This document shows positions 16,903 to 27,000 of a stretch of 64,000 bases of DNA, piece by piece. Location of the stretch: positions 62,001 to 126,000 of the forward strand of contig NZ_JAVKCH010000018.1 of the NCBI RefSeq assembly GCF_040222815.1. The letters are read 5' to 3'. The DNA comes from Imperialibacter sp040222815 (GTDB lineage Bacteria; Bacteroidota; Bacteroidia; Cytophagales; Cyclobacteriaceae). The notes beneath the pieces were generated by a model that did not search any database, had not been told where the DNA came from, and was given only the letters and a program-made list of their open reading frames with translations. The translations under genes and the position numbers were made by a program. Within the stretch, counting starts at the first letter, position 1; every line of letters starts with the position of its first letter.

Positions 16903-18123
16903 TTGAATCTTTCCTACTTTATATCGAAGCGAATAAACAAAGACCATGAAGGGTCATTTTCGGCCTCTATTGGCAGGATCGCTATAGCTAGCATTGCTGT
17001 AGGCCTGGCCAGCGCTTTAGTGGCTTTTTTGATCCTGAGGGGCTTTCAGACTACGATCGTTGACAAGATATATGGTTTTGCGGGGCACATGCAGATTTCA
17101 AGGTACACCTTGAAATCCAACAATTTTGACGAGCCCCCAATCAGCCTTACGTCTGACTTTTACACTCACTGGAAGGAATATGACTTTGTTTCTCACGTGC
17201 AGCCTATTGGCTACAAGATGGGGATTCTTAAAACTGAGGAAGCCGTTTTGGGTGTGGTGTTCAAGGGAGTGACCATCGATTTTGATTCAACCAAGTTTGC
17301 GCCAAGCCTCCTGAAAGGTCATTTCCCCCACTTTTCTGACAGTTCTTATTCTCTCGAAGTGTTGTTGAGTAAAAGAATAGCCGATAAGCTGGAGAAGGAT
17401 GTTGGTGATGAAGTGATCATGTATGTGGTGCAAAATCCTCCCAGGTTCAGAAGGTTGTCGATTGCAGGCATTTATGAGACAGGTCTCGAAGATTTCGACG
17501 ACAGGATGATTTTAGGGGATTTGGGCCTGGTGCAACGGCTCAACAACTGGCCCGATTCGTTGGTCGGAGGCTATGAGGTGTTTTTGCGTGATCCTTCTGA
17601 TATGGAAGCTGCTGAAAATGAGATGTACGATGTGCTGGACTCGGACTTATACGCCGATACGGCCGACAACAAATACTTTCAGATATTTGAGTGGCTGCAG
17701 ATGCTGGACAGGAATGTGGCCATTTTTCTGGTGCTCATTCTTTTTGTTGCCAGCTTCAATATGGTGTCTTTTCTGCTCATCCTCATTATGGAGCGCACCA
17801 ACATGATTGGGGTGCTGAAAGGCCTCGGGGCCACCGACCTGACGGTAAGGCGAATTTTTTCGTGGAATGGCATGCGACTTATTGCCAAGGGGATGCTTTG
17901 GGGCAATGTAATTGCCGGTGGGTTGGGCCTGCTTCAAAGTCAATTTCACATCATACCACTTGATGCCGCCAGCTACTACATGCACTACGTGCCTATCTAT
18001 TGGGACTGGTGGGCGATTGTGTTGGTAAATATCCTCACTTTTGTGGTAGTGAACCTCACGTTGTTTATTCCCACAACAGTCATTATCAACATCAGACCCA
18101 TTGCTGCTATCAAGTTTGACTAA
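16903..18123 (+). CDS. LolC/LolE-like lipoprotein-releasing permease (FtsX family, 406 aa)
   Basis: The protein begins LSYFISKRI, typical of LolC/E relatives, and has one N-terminal membrane segment (about 25-48), a large periplasmic domain, and three C-terminal segments near 270-400 containing the FtsX core (MVSFLLILIMERTNMIGVLKGLGATD). Such permeases extract lipoproteins from the inner membrane with a LolD ATPase, which is not encoded nearby. The start is a TTG at 16903, supported by similarity of the N-terminus; a TATTTTTG box at 16855-16862 could be its -7 element. It overlaps the convergent mannosyltransferase gene by four bases. Confidence 0.85.
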   Translation: MNLSYFISKRINKDHEGSFSASIGRIAIASIAVGLASALVAFLILRGFQTTIVDKIYGFAGHMQISRYTLKSNNFDEPPISLTSDFYTHWKEYDFVSHVQPIGYKMGILKTEEAVLGVVFKGVTIDFDSTKFAPSLLKGHFPHFSDSSYSLEVLLSKRIADKLEKDVGDEVIMYVVQNPPRFRRLSIAGIYETGLEDFDDRMILGDLGLVQRLNNWPDSLVGGYEVFLRDPSDMEAAENEMYDVLDSDLYADTADNKYFQIFEWLQMLDRNVAIFLVLILFVASFNMVSFLLILIMERTNMIGVLKGLGATDLTVRRIFSWNGMRLIAKGMLWGNVIAGGLGLLQSQFHIIPLDAASYYMHYVPIYWDWWAIVLVNILTFVVVNLTLFIPTTVIINIRPIAAIKFD

Positions 18124-18863
18124 GCTTCTACCCGCAGGTATTTCCTGAAAAGGCTATAAATCCTCATTTGCAGCACGCCAAGAACAGCTTCCTGGAAAAT
18201 GCCCCGGGTCATTTTGGATTCTCCACGGCTTCGGTCGGTAAAAATGATCGGAATCTCCTTAATTTTGAAGCCATACTTCCAGGCTGTGAACTTCATCTCA
18301 ATCTGGAAAGCGTAACCAACGAACTTAATTTTGTTGAAGGGAATAGTTTCCAGCACATGCCGGCGGTAGCATTTGAAGCCCGCAGTAGTGTCTGACACAG
18401 GTATACCGGTAATGAAACGAACATATAAACTGGCAAAAATAGACATCATTACCCGGCTTATCGGCCAGTTGACCACGTTCACCAGCCCGTCGACGTACCT
18501 TGAGCCAATGGCAACATCAAAGCCATCCTTGTCGCAGGCGTTAAAAAGCTTCGCAAGGTCTTTAGGGTCATGAGAGAAATCGCAGTCCATCTCAAACATG
18601 TATTCGTAGCCCTTATCCAACCCATATTGAAATCCGGCTATATAAGCGGTGCCAAGCCCGTGCTTGCCCTCTCTTTCCAGAATATGAAGTCTTTCTGGCC
18701 AAATACTCTGCATGTGCTTAACGATGGCTGCGGTGCCATCCGGAGAGCCGTCATCCACGATAAGCAGGTCAAACTGCATGGGTAAATCAAACACCGCTTC
18801 GATCATAAGAGCGACGTTCTCTTTTTCGTTGTAAGTTGGGATAATGACTAAGCCTTTATTCAC
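18120..18863 (-). CDS. Polyprenol-phosphate mannosyltransferase-like GT2 (DPM1 type)
   Basis: A 247-residue GT-A glycosyltransferase. Nucleotide-sugar binding is indicated by IPTYNEKEN and VDDGSPDGT, metal binding by EMDCDFSHDP, and the acceptor-side loop by SDTTAGFKCYRR. The family transfers mannose (or glucose) from a nucleotide sugar to polyprenyl phosphate, providing lipid-linked sugar for protein O-mannosylation or glycan synthesis. There is no C-terminal membrane pair, so it resembles the soluble DPM1 class. The start is GTG at 18863. A TATGTTTG box on the minus strand (18890-18883) is a plausible -7 element, leaving a leader of about 15 bases. Confidence 0.88.
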   Translation of the reverse strand: MNKGLVIIPTYNEKENVALMIEAVFDLPMQFDLLIVDDGSPDGTAAIVKHMQSIWPERLHILEREGKHGLGTAYIAGFQYGLDKGYEYMFEMDCDFSHDPKDLAKLFNACDKDGFDVAIGSRYVDGLVNVVNWPISRVMMSIFASLYVRFITGIPVSDTTAGFKCYRRHVLETIPFNKIKFVGYAFQIEMKFTAWKYGFKIKEIPIIFTDRSRGESKMTRGIFQEAVLGVLQMRIYSLFRKYLRVEA

Positions 18864-18965
18864 AGTTTTTGCTAGTGAACGCCAAACATATTAAAACCAT
18901 TTCGTTTCTTGAATATATAAAGTGAATTTGCCGCTTTTTTAACGATTAAATACCGGGATCAGTTT

Positions 18966-19475
18966 ATGAACAAAGCCATATTTCTTGATAGAGATGGAGT
19001 AATTAATGTTGAAAGAGGAGAGTATACCTTTAAACCTGAGGACTTTACTATCGAAAAGGGCGTGAAAGAGGCTTTGGAAATCTTAAAGAAGAAGGGGTAC
19101 ATAACGGTTGTCATTACCAATCAGGCCGGAATTGCCAAAGGTATCTATGCCAGGGAGGACGTGGAGACTTGTCATGCGAAGATGCATGAGCAGTTGCCGG
19201 GGCTTATAGACGATGTGTTTTATGCACCACATTACCCACCTATCTCAGAATCGCTGGGCAGAAAGCCGGGCTCCCTGCTTTTTGAAAGAGCATTGGCTTT
19301 GTATAATGTTGACCCGCAACAATCATGGATGGTGGGCGACAACGACCGGGACCTGGTGCCCGCCAGAAAGTTGGGAATGCATACGATTGGCATAGGGGCT
19401 ACAGAAAAGTTTCCCTCCGCTGATGCCTGCGTAAGTAGCCTTCTGGAAGCGGTCACCAATGTCATTATGAAATAG
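18966..19475 (+). CDS. gmhB: HAD-IIIA phosphatase, GmhB-like (D-glycero-D-manno-heptose 1,7-bisphosphate phosphatase type)
   Basis: The HAD nucleophile motif DRDGVIN is at residues 8-14, motif II TNQAGIAKG near 52, and the motif III/IV region SWMVGDNDRDLVPARKLGM near 120-138. Length and order match GmhB/HisB-N phosphatases, which make ADP-heptose precursors of lipopolysaccharide. The zinc-knuckle cysteines of canonical GmhB are missing: the loop reads APHYPPISESLGRKPG with His but no Cys, so this is a metal-free variant or a related sugar phosphatase. No other heptose gene is nearby, so the symbol is given by similarity only. Confidence 0.78.
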   Translation: MNKAIFLDRDGVINVERGEYTFKPEDFTIEKGVKEALEILKKKGYITVVITNQAGIAKGIYAREDVETCHAKMHEQLPGLIDDVFYAPHYPPISESLGRKPGSLLFERALALYNVDPQQSWMVGDNDRDLVPARKLGMHTIGIGATEKFPSADACVSSLLEAVTNVIMK

Positions 19476-19500
19476 ACTAGCGGTAGCAGAAGTTAGCTGG

Positions 19501-20898
19501 TTATTTGTAGCCCAGTATCTTCAGCATGCTGTCGCTTTCCTGCTCTTCTCTGAATAGCCTGGTTGTTACTGTCCCTCTCTGATCTCTGTCGATGATAATG
19601 TGTTTGGGAGCGGGAATCAGGCAATGCTGGATGCCGCCGTATCCTCCCAGGCTTTCCTGATAGGCACCCGTGTGGAAGAACCCAAAGAAAAGCGTTTCGT
19701 CGTCTTCAATCACTGGCAGGAACACCTCAGAAGTGTGAGCCTCTGAGTTGTAGTAGTCCATGCTGTCGCAGGTGAGGCCGCCAAGGTTCACTTTGTGGAA
19801 GTTGTTGTCCCAGTTGTTGATGGGCAGCATGATGTACTTTTGGTTTAATCCCCAAACATCGGGCAGATGAGTAATGAACGAGCCGTCCATCATGTACCAA
19901 AGCTCCTTGTCGTTTTGTAGCTTTTGGTCAAGCACCGAGTAGATCGTGGCACCGCTTTCACCAACAGTGAAGGAGCCATATTCAGTGAAGATGTCTGGCA
20001 CCGGCACATTGTTCTTATTGCAAATCCACTGAATGTTTTCAACGATCTGCTCAGCCATGTAGGGGTAGTCGAATTCAAACGCCAACGAGCTTTTTATAGG
20101 GAAACCGCCGCCTATGTCGATAGTGTCGAGTTCGGGACAGGTCTTTTTTAGCTCGCAGTACATGTAAATGAATCTGCTGAGCTCCGACCAGTAGTAAGCA
20201 GTGTCTTTTATGCCGGTATTGATGAAGAAGTGAAGCATTTTGAGCTTCGCTTTCGACTTACCGTCTTTGATTCTGTTTTTGTAAAAGTCGATGATGTTGT
20301 TGTACCTGATGCCAAGGCGAGAGGTGTAGAACGCAAAGTTCGGCTCCTCATCAGCAGCCACCCGGATGCCGATTTGAAACTCATCAACTGTCACGCCCGA
20401 TTCGTATTTATCAAGCTCTCCCAGGTTGTCAAGAATGGGCACACAGTTTTTGAAACCGTCATTGATCAGATCGGTAACATACTCAGTATAAAGCGGCCTT
20501 TTGAAGCCATTGCAAACCACAAAGGTGTCTTTGGAAATCTTACCCTTCTCAAACAGGTTCCTAACGATGGGAATGTCATAAGCAGACGACGTTTCGATGT
20601 GAATGTCGTTTTTAAGGGCTTCCTCCAACACAAATGAAAAGTGCGAGGACTTGGTGCAATAGCAATAAGTATACTTGCCTCCGTACTTGTGTTTGGCTAT
20701 GGCATTATTGAAAATTTCTTTTGCGTACTGTATTCGTTCACTGATTTTCGGAAGATAAGTGAGCTTGAGAGGCGTGCCATATTGTTCTATGACATCCATC
20801 AGGTTCACTTCGTTAAACAACAATTGATTGTTTTCTACTCTAAATTCTTCAGTCGGGAATTCAAAGGTCTGATCAATCAGATCGAAGTAGCTTTTCAT
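19501..20898 (-). CDS. speA: Biosynthetic arginine decarboxylase (fold-III PLP enzyme, 465 aa)
   Basis: This is the Bacteroidota-type arginine decarboxylase, shorter than enterobacterial SpeA. The PLP-lysine region reads YCYCTKSSHFSFVLEEAL (about 78-95), the glycine-rich phosphate-binding loop IDIGGGFP lies near 265, EYGSFTVGESGATIYSV near 312, and the cross-subunit catalytic loop LTCDSMD near 384. It converts arginine to agmatine, the first step to putrescine and longer polyamines. The gene faces away from arginase across a 567-base spacer; both consume arginine. A Bacteroidota promoter is at 20966-20997. Confidence 0.9.
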   Translation of the reverse strand: MKSYFDLIDQTFEFPTEEFRVENNQLLFNEVNLMDVIEQYGTPLKLTYLPKISERIQYAKEIFNNAIAKHKYGGKYTYCYCTKSSHFSFVLEEALKNDIHIETSSAYDIPIVRNLFEKGKISKDTFVVCNGFKRPLYTEYVTDLINDGFKNCVPILDNLGELDKYESGVTVDEFQIGIRVAADEEPNFAFYTSRLGIRYNNIIDFYKNRIKDGKSKAKLKMLHFFINTGIKDTAYYWSELSRFIYMYCELKKTCPELDTIDIGGGFPIKSSLAFEFDYPYMAEQIVENIQWICNKNNVPVPDIFTEYGSFTVGESGATIYSVLDQKLQNDKELWYMMDGSFITHLPDVWGLNQKYIMLPINNWDNNFHKVNLGGLTCDSMDYYNSEAHTSEVFLPVIEDDETLFFGFFHTGAYQESLGGYGGIQHCLIPAPKHIIIDRDQRGTVTTRLFREEQESDSMLKILGYK

Positions 20899-20965
20899 CT
20901 AAATCAGTGCGGTTCTTGATTACATTTAATATACCAGGTGCCGTGCTATAAAGGGCACAGAAAAG

Positions 20966-20997
20966 CAAATATAAAGGTATAGGTCGGCCATTAACAA
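20966..20997 (-). promoter_or_regulatory. Bacteroidota-type promoter of the arginine decarboxylase gene
   Basis: On the minus strand TTG (20997-20995) is followed after 21 bases by TATATTTG (20973-20966), matching TTG-N19-21-TAnnTTTG. The inferred leader of about 60 bases contains a GTGCC/GGCAC inverted repeat on the minus strand, which could be a small leader hairpin. Confidence 0.55.
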
Positions 20998-20998
20998 C

Positions 20999-21465
20999 AG
21001 TATTGCCAAATGATCTAGGTAAGCAACGATTTTTTTATATAATCGCTTATATTTCAGATGATTAGTGAAAATGAAGAAAACGTTAACATTTCAGATGCGC
21101 TTTGAGGGTTTTCAAGGTATGGGTTGAGTTTTGGTGACATGCGCAATTTTCCTGCGTGTTTTTGCGAATATTTAATAATTGATGTGATTTCGATGCTGAA
21201 AATATCTTAAATTGCACCGTGGATGAATAATATTGGCATCCTTACCCTAATTTTATGTCTTGCTACATAGGTAAACAACTGGAACCCAACCAGGCGCTCA
21301 GAGTCAGAGCGTTGCCGTGCAGAATATACCTGCCCTATTATCATTTTTCGTATAACTAGCCCTGCCTGATTCTGGAACGCCCGATAGTTCTGCTTTTTTG
21401 ACATCGCAAAGCAATGGGCGTTCGTAAACTGGTTTTCAAAGCTTAAACAACATAATCCCATTACA
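20999..21465. other. Long intergenic region between arginine decarboxylase and arginase
   Basis: No credible gene is visible in this gap. The one structured element is an eight-base perfect inverted repeat, GAACGCCC (21375-21382) and GGGCGTTC (21416-21423), separated by 33 bases, ending 42 bases before the arginase ATG. It could be a leader hairpin or a spaced operator. The rest is AT-rich without an obvious TAnnTTTG box on the plus strand, so the arginase promoter is not identified. Confidence 0.4.
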
Positions 21466-22434
21466 ATGAAAGAGATTTTGCTCATCGAAGTTAAGTCAGA
21501 ACTCGGTGCAGGCACGAGAGGTGCCAGTTTGGGCATCGATGCGGTTAAAATTGCCAGCATCGACCTTCAGTCAGATTTTTTTGCAAGGTACGACTCAGTG
21601 AACGTTCGCACTGACAACAGCCCACTGTTCACCGGCTTTATTTCGCCTTCGGCTAAGTATGTGAATGCTATTATTGGTGTGGAAAAGAGGGTGTGCAATG
21701 CAGTTTGCGAGGCACTGGAGTTTGGTCAGCTACCGATGGTGCTGGCGGGCGATCACAGCACGGCGTTTGGCACTATCGCAGGCGTAAAAAAGGCATTTCC
21801 GGACAAGAGACTTGGCGTGATTTGGGTAGATGCCCATGCCGACTTGCATACGCCTTACACAACGCCGTCGGGCAATGTGCATGGCATGCCGTTGGCCATG
21901 GCGCTGGGCACCGACAACCGGGATGTTCAAACCAACGAACCGCCGGCCGAGGTGGCCCACATCTGGGAGGAGATCAAAAAAATCGGCGTAGAGGGGCCAA
22001 AGCTGCATCCATCCGATGTTGTGTTTATTTCAAAACGTGACACTGAAGCGCCTGAAGACTACCTTGCTGAAAAACATGGTATGCGTAACTATACTACTGA
22101 GGAGGTAAGAAAATATGGCCCGAAGAAAGTAGCAGCCATGGCGCTTGAGCAACTGCGGGAGTGCGACATGATTTATGTGTCATTTGACGTCGACAGCCTC
22201 GATCCTTCTGTGTCGGTGGGTACTGGCACCCCCGTGCCTGGTGGATTGACGGTAGAGGAAGCAAAAGTGATCAATACTGAGCTGGTGAAAAGCCCAAAGG
22301 TGCTGTGCTGGGAAATGGTGGAAATCAACCCAACGCTGGATTCAGAAAACAAGATGGCCGAAGTAGCTTTTGAAATAATGGAGGCGACCGCCAGGTCGTT
22401 TGAAGATTCGAGGATGAAGCCGGTGTTGGTTTAA
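21466..22434 (+). CDS. rocF: Arginase (ureohydrolase family, 322 aa)
   Basis: The binuclear manganese site is complete: GDHS (His97), DAHADLH (residues 122-128) and SFDVDSLDPS (Asp241, Asp243). The C-terminal VEINPTLD motif fits arginase better than agmatinase, because the segment SGNVHGMPLA (136-145) matches the arginase substrate-binding loop. It hydrolyses arginine to ornithine and urea. No urease, ornithine aminotransferase or rocD-like gene is nearby. Divergent from arginine decarboxylase, it represents the competing route for arginine. A strong terminator follows at 22460-22498. Confidence 0.9.
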   Translation: MKEILLIEVKSELGAGTRGASLGIDAVKIASIDLQSDFFARYDSVNVRTDNSPLFTGFISPSAKYVNAIIGVEKRVCNAVCEALEFGQLPMVLAGDHSTAFGTIAGVKKAFPDKRLGVIWVDAHADLHTPYTTPSGNVHGMPLAMALGTDNRDVQTNEPPAEVAHIWEEIKKIGVEGPKLHPSDVVFISKRDTEAPEDYLAEKHGMRNYTTEEVRKYGPKKVAAMALEQLRECDMIYVSFDVDSLDPSVSVGTGTPVPGGLTVEEAKVINTELVKSPKVLCWEMVEINPTLDSENKMAEVAFEIMEATARSFEDSRMKPVLV

Positions 22435-22459
22435 TACAGGAATTGCACTACTAACTTAA

Positions 22460-22498
22460 AACAACAAAGGCTGCGTTATTCATGCAGCCTTTGTTGTT
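22460..22498 (+). terminator. Strong rho-independent terminator after arginase
   Basis: AACAACAAAGGCTGC (22460-22474) pairs perfectly over 15 bases with GCAGCCTTTGTTGTT (22484-22498), with a nine-base loop, and is followed by ATTTTT. The A-rich left arm means it could also act on the opposite strand for the small gene at 22516-22680. Confidence 0.88.
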
Positions 22499-22515
22499 AT
22501 TTTTAGGCAGCGTTG

Positions 22516-22680
22516 CTAAGCGCCCCGTATGAGTCGAAATATCAGTGATAATACTAGCAATACTACAAACACATAGAACACTATTTGTGCGATACCTGCT
22601 GCGGCTCCAGCTATCCCGCCAAAGCCTAAAACTGCTGCTATCAATGCGATAATCAGCAGTCCAATAATCAGTCTTAACAT
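22516..22680 (-). CDS. DUF1328-like small membrane protein (54 aa)
   Basis: A 54-residue protein made almost entirely of two hydrophobic helices, beginning MLRLIIGLLIIALIAAVLGF and ending in RLIRGA, with a GGIAGAAAGIAQIVF hinge typical of the DUF1328/YtjA family of stress-associated small inner-membrane proteins. The open frame extends upstream to 22902, but that extension is low-complexity and unlike protein, and the family starts at this Met. Monocistronic in appearance; function unknown. Confidence 0.8.
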   Translation of the reverse strand: MLRLIIGLLIIALIAAVLGFGGIAGAAAGIAQIVFYVFVVLLVLSLIFRLIRGA

Positions 22681-22886
22681 AGCTTTTAATTTTGGTTGAA
22701 AATAGAATGATCTCTCTTTTGCTAACGGCTCAAAACAGCCTGAGTTGGGAGTGGGGGAGCTATCTGTCTGAATATCAGGTAAATAAATTTTATTAAAATA
22801 GAAATATAATAAGAAAATATTGTAAATTTCCTTGTATTTAATTTCCTTAAAAATGGCCCTGGTTGACTTACGAAAATACCGTTGCC

Positions 22887-23837
22887 CTAGTCTTTCAACC
22901 ACTCCATCCTCTCAGCCCAGTCCTTCAAATACGCCTGCCGAAATTTGTTGACCGTCTTTGCTCCGGCTCTGTTGTTTTCGATAAGAGAATCTGCGGGGTT
23001 GTCAGTCCAATAATTGGGGCCGTGGCTCGTCTTTATAAATGAACCACCCCAGCTTTCTCCTTCAGGGCTGTCTAAGTCACCATTGAGGCAATAGAGCACC
23101 GATGGCGTGTCGCCCATTTTGATGTCTTTTTTCTTGCCCCAAAACAAGTCTCCCAATGCGCCATGGCCTTTTATGTTGTTTTCAACAAAGGTGAGATTGC
23201 CCATGCTATTGGTGGTGTCGCCGCCCATATACATGCCCCTGAACGTGGTATTGTTTTCTATCCACCACAGGTCAGGGTGGTTGTCAAAAAGGTAATCTCT
23301 CGATTTTGGATCCATCACTGTGTTCCACGACCCAATGGAATATACTCTTATATTGCTTTTGATGGAAGGGTCATGGTGCACTGCCTGGGCAACATCGGTG
23401 ATTGATCCCCAAACAAGGACGTACAGCGGCTGACCAGTGTTTTCTTTGGCCTTCTCTATGAGCCATGAGGCGCCTTCACTTAATTCGGTTGGAACTTCAG
23501 TTTGAAGCGAATCGGTTGCCCCTTGTTTGGTGATACTGAGCAGGTACTCCGGAGTTGGAAAAAGTGCTGACTGCTTTCTGAGCTTTTCAAAATCAGCTGC
23601 GTAGGCAGCAATTGTTTCCTCTATGTGTTCCTTTCTCCCCGCATCAGGGGGTGAGCTTATCAAGCCCAATAGGTTGAATCTGTCAGCATATACAAGTAGA
23701 TGAATGAGAGACTGGTAGTCGTCGGGGTCGCTGCCGCCGATGTCTGTAGAAACAATGACGTTTGGCCGGTCAGCCACAGGTTCGGATTCCTTGCAAGCTG
23801 AAACAAGGACTATTGTAGCCAATAGCAGCAGTCGCAT
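22887..23837 (-). CDS. DUF1593 nucleoside-hydrolase-like lipoprotein (about 316 aa)
   Basis: The N-terminal aspartate cluster STDIGGSDPDDYQS, just after the signal sequence, is the calcium-binding signature of the inosine-uridine nucleoside hydrolase fold, and the remaining sequence (LVWGSITDVAQAVH, IGSWNTVMDP) matches DUF1593, a family often annotated next to polysaccharide-degradation genes. The ATG at 23837 gives a lipoprotein signal with lipobox LVSAC; the longer frame to 23897 adds 20 unlikely residues. It is probably an envelope glycosidase or nucleoside hydrolase of unknown substrate. It stands alone, with no SusC/D pair nearby. Confidence 0.8.
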   Translation of the reverse strand: MRLLLLATIVLVSACKESEPVADRPNVIVSTDIGGSDPDDYQSLIHLLVYADRFNLLGLISSPPDAGRKEHIEETIAAYAADFEKLRKQSALFPTPEYLLSITKQGATDSLQTEVPTELSEGASWLIEKAKENTGQPLYVLVWGSITDVAQAVHHDPSIKSNIRVYSIGSWNTVMDPKSRDYLFDNHPDLWWIENNTTFRGMYMGGDTTNSMGNLTFVENNIKGHGALGDLFWGKKKDIKMGDTPSVLYCLNGDLDSPEGESWGGSFIKTSHGPNYWTDNPADSLIENNRAGAKTVNKFRQAYLKDWAERMEWLKD

Positions 23838-24096
23838 GAGACTGTCGAAGATGCTTGTGAGCTGTCGGGTAGGTTCGATTTCTTTCTGGAATGCCACAGT
23901 TGGAGGCTAAAGCGAGAATAGAAAATAAAATATAATTTATACAAGAATTATTTGGGTATTTTTTATATAAGCGGTACCTTTATCGATTGACTATCTTTTT
24001 TTGGATACATTATGCCTCTTCTAGCTATTGGACAAACAGGTGTATGAATTTTATTTGCGTTTGTCTTTAGGCTAAATTATATAAGTTTTACTCATT

Positions 24097-27000
24097 ATGG
24101 CTGTTCGACCTAACCTAAAAGCAGCAGTGGGGCTGATATTGCTATTGCTATCAGGCACTGTTTCTGCACAGAATTTTTCTGCCGGTGTAAATACCGAAAA
24201 CCCCAACCCAAGGGCAGTGCTACACCTCGTTTCCCCAAACGGCGACCAGGGGCTCCTCATTCCTCAACTTACCACTGCGCAAAGAACAAGCATGGCGGGC
24301 GGGCTCAATGCTCAATCCAATGGTTTGCTTGTGTACGACAATGAACAGGGGCTTTTCTACTTCTGGCTGAATAGCGGATGGATTGCTTTGTCAGTTACTG
24401 ACAATCAAACCCTTGCTGTGTCGGGCACCAACCTTACCATTCAAAACGGCAACTCGGTGGACTTGGCAGCCACAGGCTTTCTTTTGGCTGAAACTGACCC
24501 AACAGTGCCTGATGCTATCAAAGACGGCATCGACTGGACGGAATTGACAAACATTCCCGCTGGGTTTGCCGACGGTGTGGATGAGGTGGGAAGTTCTGCA
24601 GGCGACGGCACCACTATATTAGGCGATGGCAACACGACACCATTTTCTGTTGGGGTAATAGACATTGCCCAGGTTACCGGCCTGGCGACGATTGCAGCCA
24701 GCGGGTCGTTCAACGACCTTGCTGATGTGCCGGCCAATTTGGATGTGGACAATACCGATGACCTGTCTACTTCTGCTGTTCCAGCCCCTGGCGATGTCTC
24801 GGGGAGCTTTGCGCTGGGTTTAGTAGTGGATCAGGTGGGGGGGCAGTCTGCTGCTGCCATTGGCACGGCTGTGTCGACCATAGCAACGGCCCCAAGTCTT
24901 GATATTGACACCAGTGATGACCTCACTACCTCCGCCGTTCCGGCCCCCGGCGATGTTTCAGGGAGCTTTGCGTTAGGGCTGGTGGTTGATCAGGTGGGGG
25001 GCGAGGCAGCTGCTGATGTTGGTGCAGCCACTTTTTTCGTGATCAACAACCCTTCAATTGATCCTGATTTCAGCGACGATCTTACTTTGTCTGATACGCC
25101 TTCCGGTGGCGATGTAAGCGGTGATTTTGGAACTGGGTTGGTTGTTGATTTTGTAGGAAGCGAAACTGCTTCTGATGTAGCAACTGCAACAGCTCTTGTG
25201 ATCGCCAATCCGACTCTTGACCTGGACGCTACTGATGATTTTGATGGGGCCTATGGCAGCCTAACAGGTGTTAGCGTGGTGAATGCCGATGTTAATGCGG
25301 CTGCGGCGATAGCTGGAACGAAGATCAACCCCAATTTTGGCACTCAAAATATTAGCACTACTGGTTCGGTAACGGCGGGAAGTTTTGTTGGCAATGGCAG
25401 TGGCTTGACGGGTGTGCCTTTTACAGAGTTGGACCCTACTGTCCCGGCCAACATCAAAGATGGTGTCGATTGGACTGAGTTGACAGGAATTCCAGTAGGC
25501 TTTGCTGATGATACTGACGATGGAGTAACTGACTTGACCTCGTTTGATACAGACGATCTCACAGAAGGGGCTGGTAATTTTTATTATACTGATGCCAGAG
25601 TTGGTACCTATTTGACAGGCAGCAGCGTGACTCAATTCAGCGATGTAACGAATGCTGGCAGTGGGCAGATTATCACTGGAGCGGAACGGACGTTGTTGGG
25701 CACGGCTTTGCAGACTGAAGCTGACCCAACAGTATTAGCTAGCGTAAAGGATGGTGTCGATTGGACTGAGTTGACAGGAATTCCAGTAGGCTTTGCTGAT
25801 GATACTGACGATGGAGTAACTGACTTGACCTCGTTTGATACAGACGATCTCACAGAAGGGGCCGGTAATTTCTACTATACTGATACCAGGGTTGGCACCT
25901 ATTTGACAGGCAGCAGCGTTACTCAATTCAGCGATGTAACGAATGCCGGCAGTGGGCAGATTATCACTGGAGCGGAACGGACGTTGTTGGGCACGGCTTT
26001 GCAGACTGAAGCCGACCCTGTTTGGGTGGCGGACAGAACGACGCTAGGTAGTGTTGGCACTATTAACACAGGAGGTAACCTTATTGACTGGAGCCAGCTG
26101 AAGGGTGTGCCTACGGACTTTAGTGATGGCGTGGATGAAGGGTCGACGCTCGTCGACGGCAGTATCTGGGTTGGCAATGCAGGCCTGCCGTCTGCGGTGA
26201 CAATGTCAGGGGATATAACACTTTCAAACACCGGCGTCGCCACAATTGCCGCTAATGCTGTTGATAACACAAAAATTGCAGCAACAACTATTACGAACAG
26301 CGAAATTAGCGTCACAGCCGCCATTGCCGGAGCCAAAATCACTCCCGATTTCGGCACACAGAATATTATCACGTCAGGCAATATACAGCTAACCACCAGC
26401 CCCACAGCCGGATACGTGCTTACCTCCGATGCTACTGGTGTTGGAACCTGGCAGCCCGGCAGCTTCGCTCTCCCATATACCAATGCTGTTGCTGATATCA
26501 ACGCCCTATTCGACCTTGACAATACGGGCACCGGCCCTGCTGCCAGGTTTGCCAATACATTCACCAACGGCACTGCCGTGCTTGTTGCCGGAAATATCGC
26601 CTTTGAAGAAAATTTGACCAGAAAGATTGCTATTCAGGACAATTTGGCTGCAGCAGGAGATGATTTAGAGGTAGCCGCTGGAAATAGTTTGTTTGCGGGT
26701 GCCAACGGAGGTGTGCTAAACCTCAGAGGAGGAAATGCAACAACTGGCAATGGGGGAAACATCAGTCTTGAGCCAGGCACGTCCGCAGGAACCAATGGTT
26801 GGATAGATATGCGGGGAGTCGCCCGGTTCGGCCAAGTAAGTGCAACTCAGTCGGGTAGGTTGGAAATAGAAGACAACGTGGGAACCGGCCGGGTTTCTAT
26901 CAATGGGGCGGCGGTCATCACGAGCTATAACCTGTCTTTGCCGGGCGCCAATGGCACTGGTGCACTGACTAATGATGGATCTGGAGCCTTGACGTGGAAT

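Noticed and set aside
25261..25853. Repeated minus-strand open frames inside the adhesin gene
   Set aside because: They are shadows created by the 291-base tandem repeat of the plus-strand gene.
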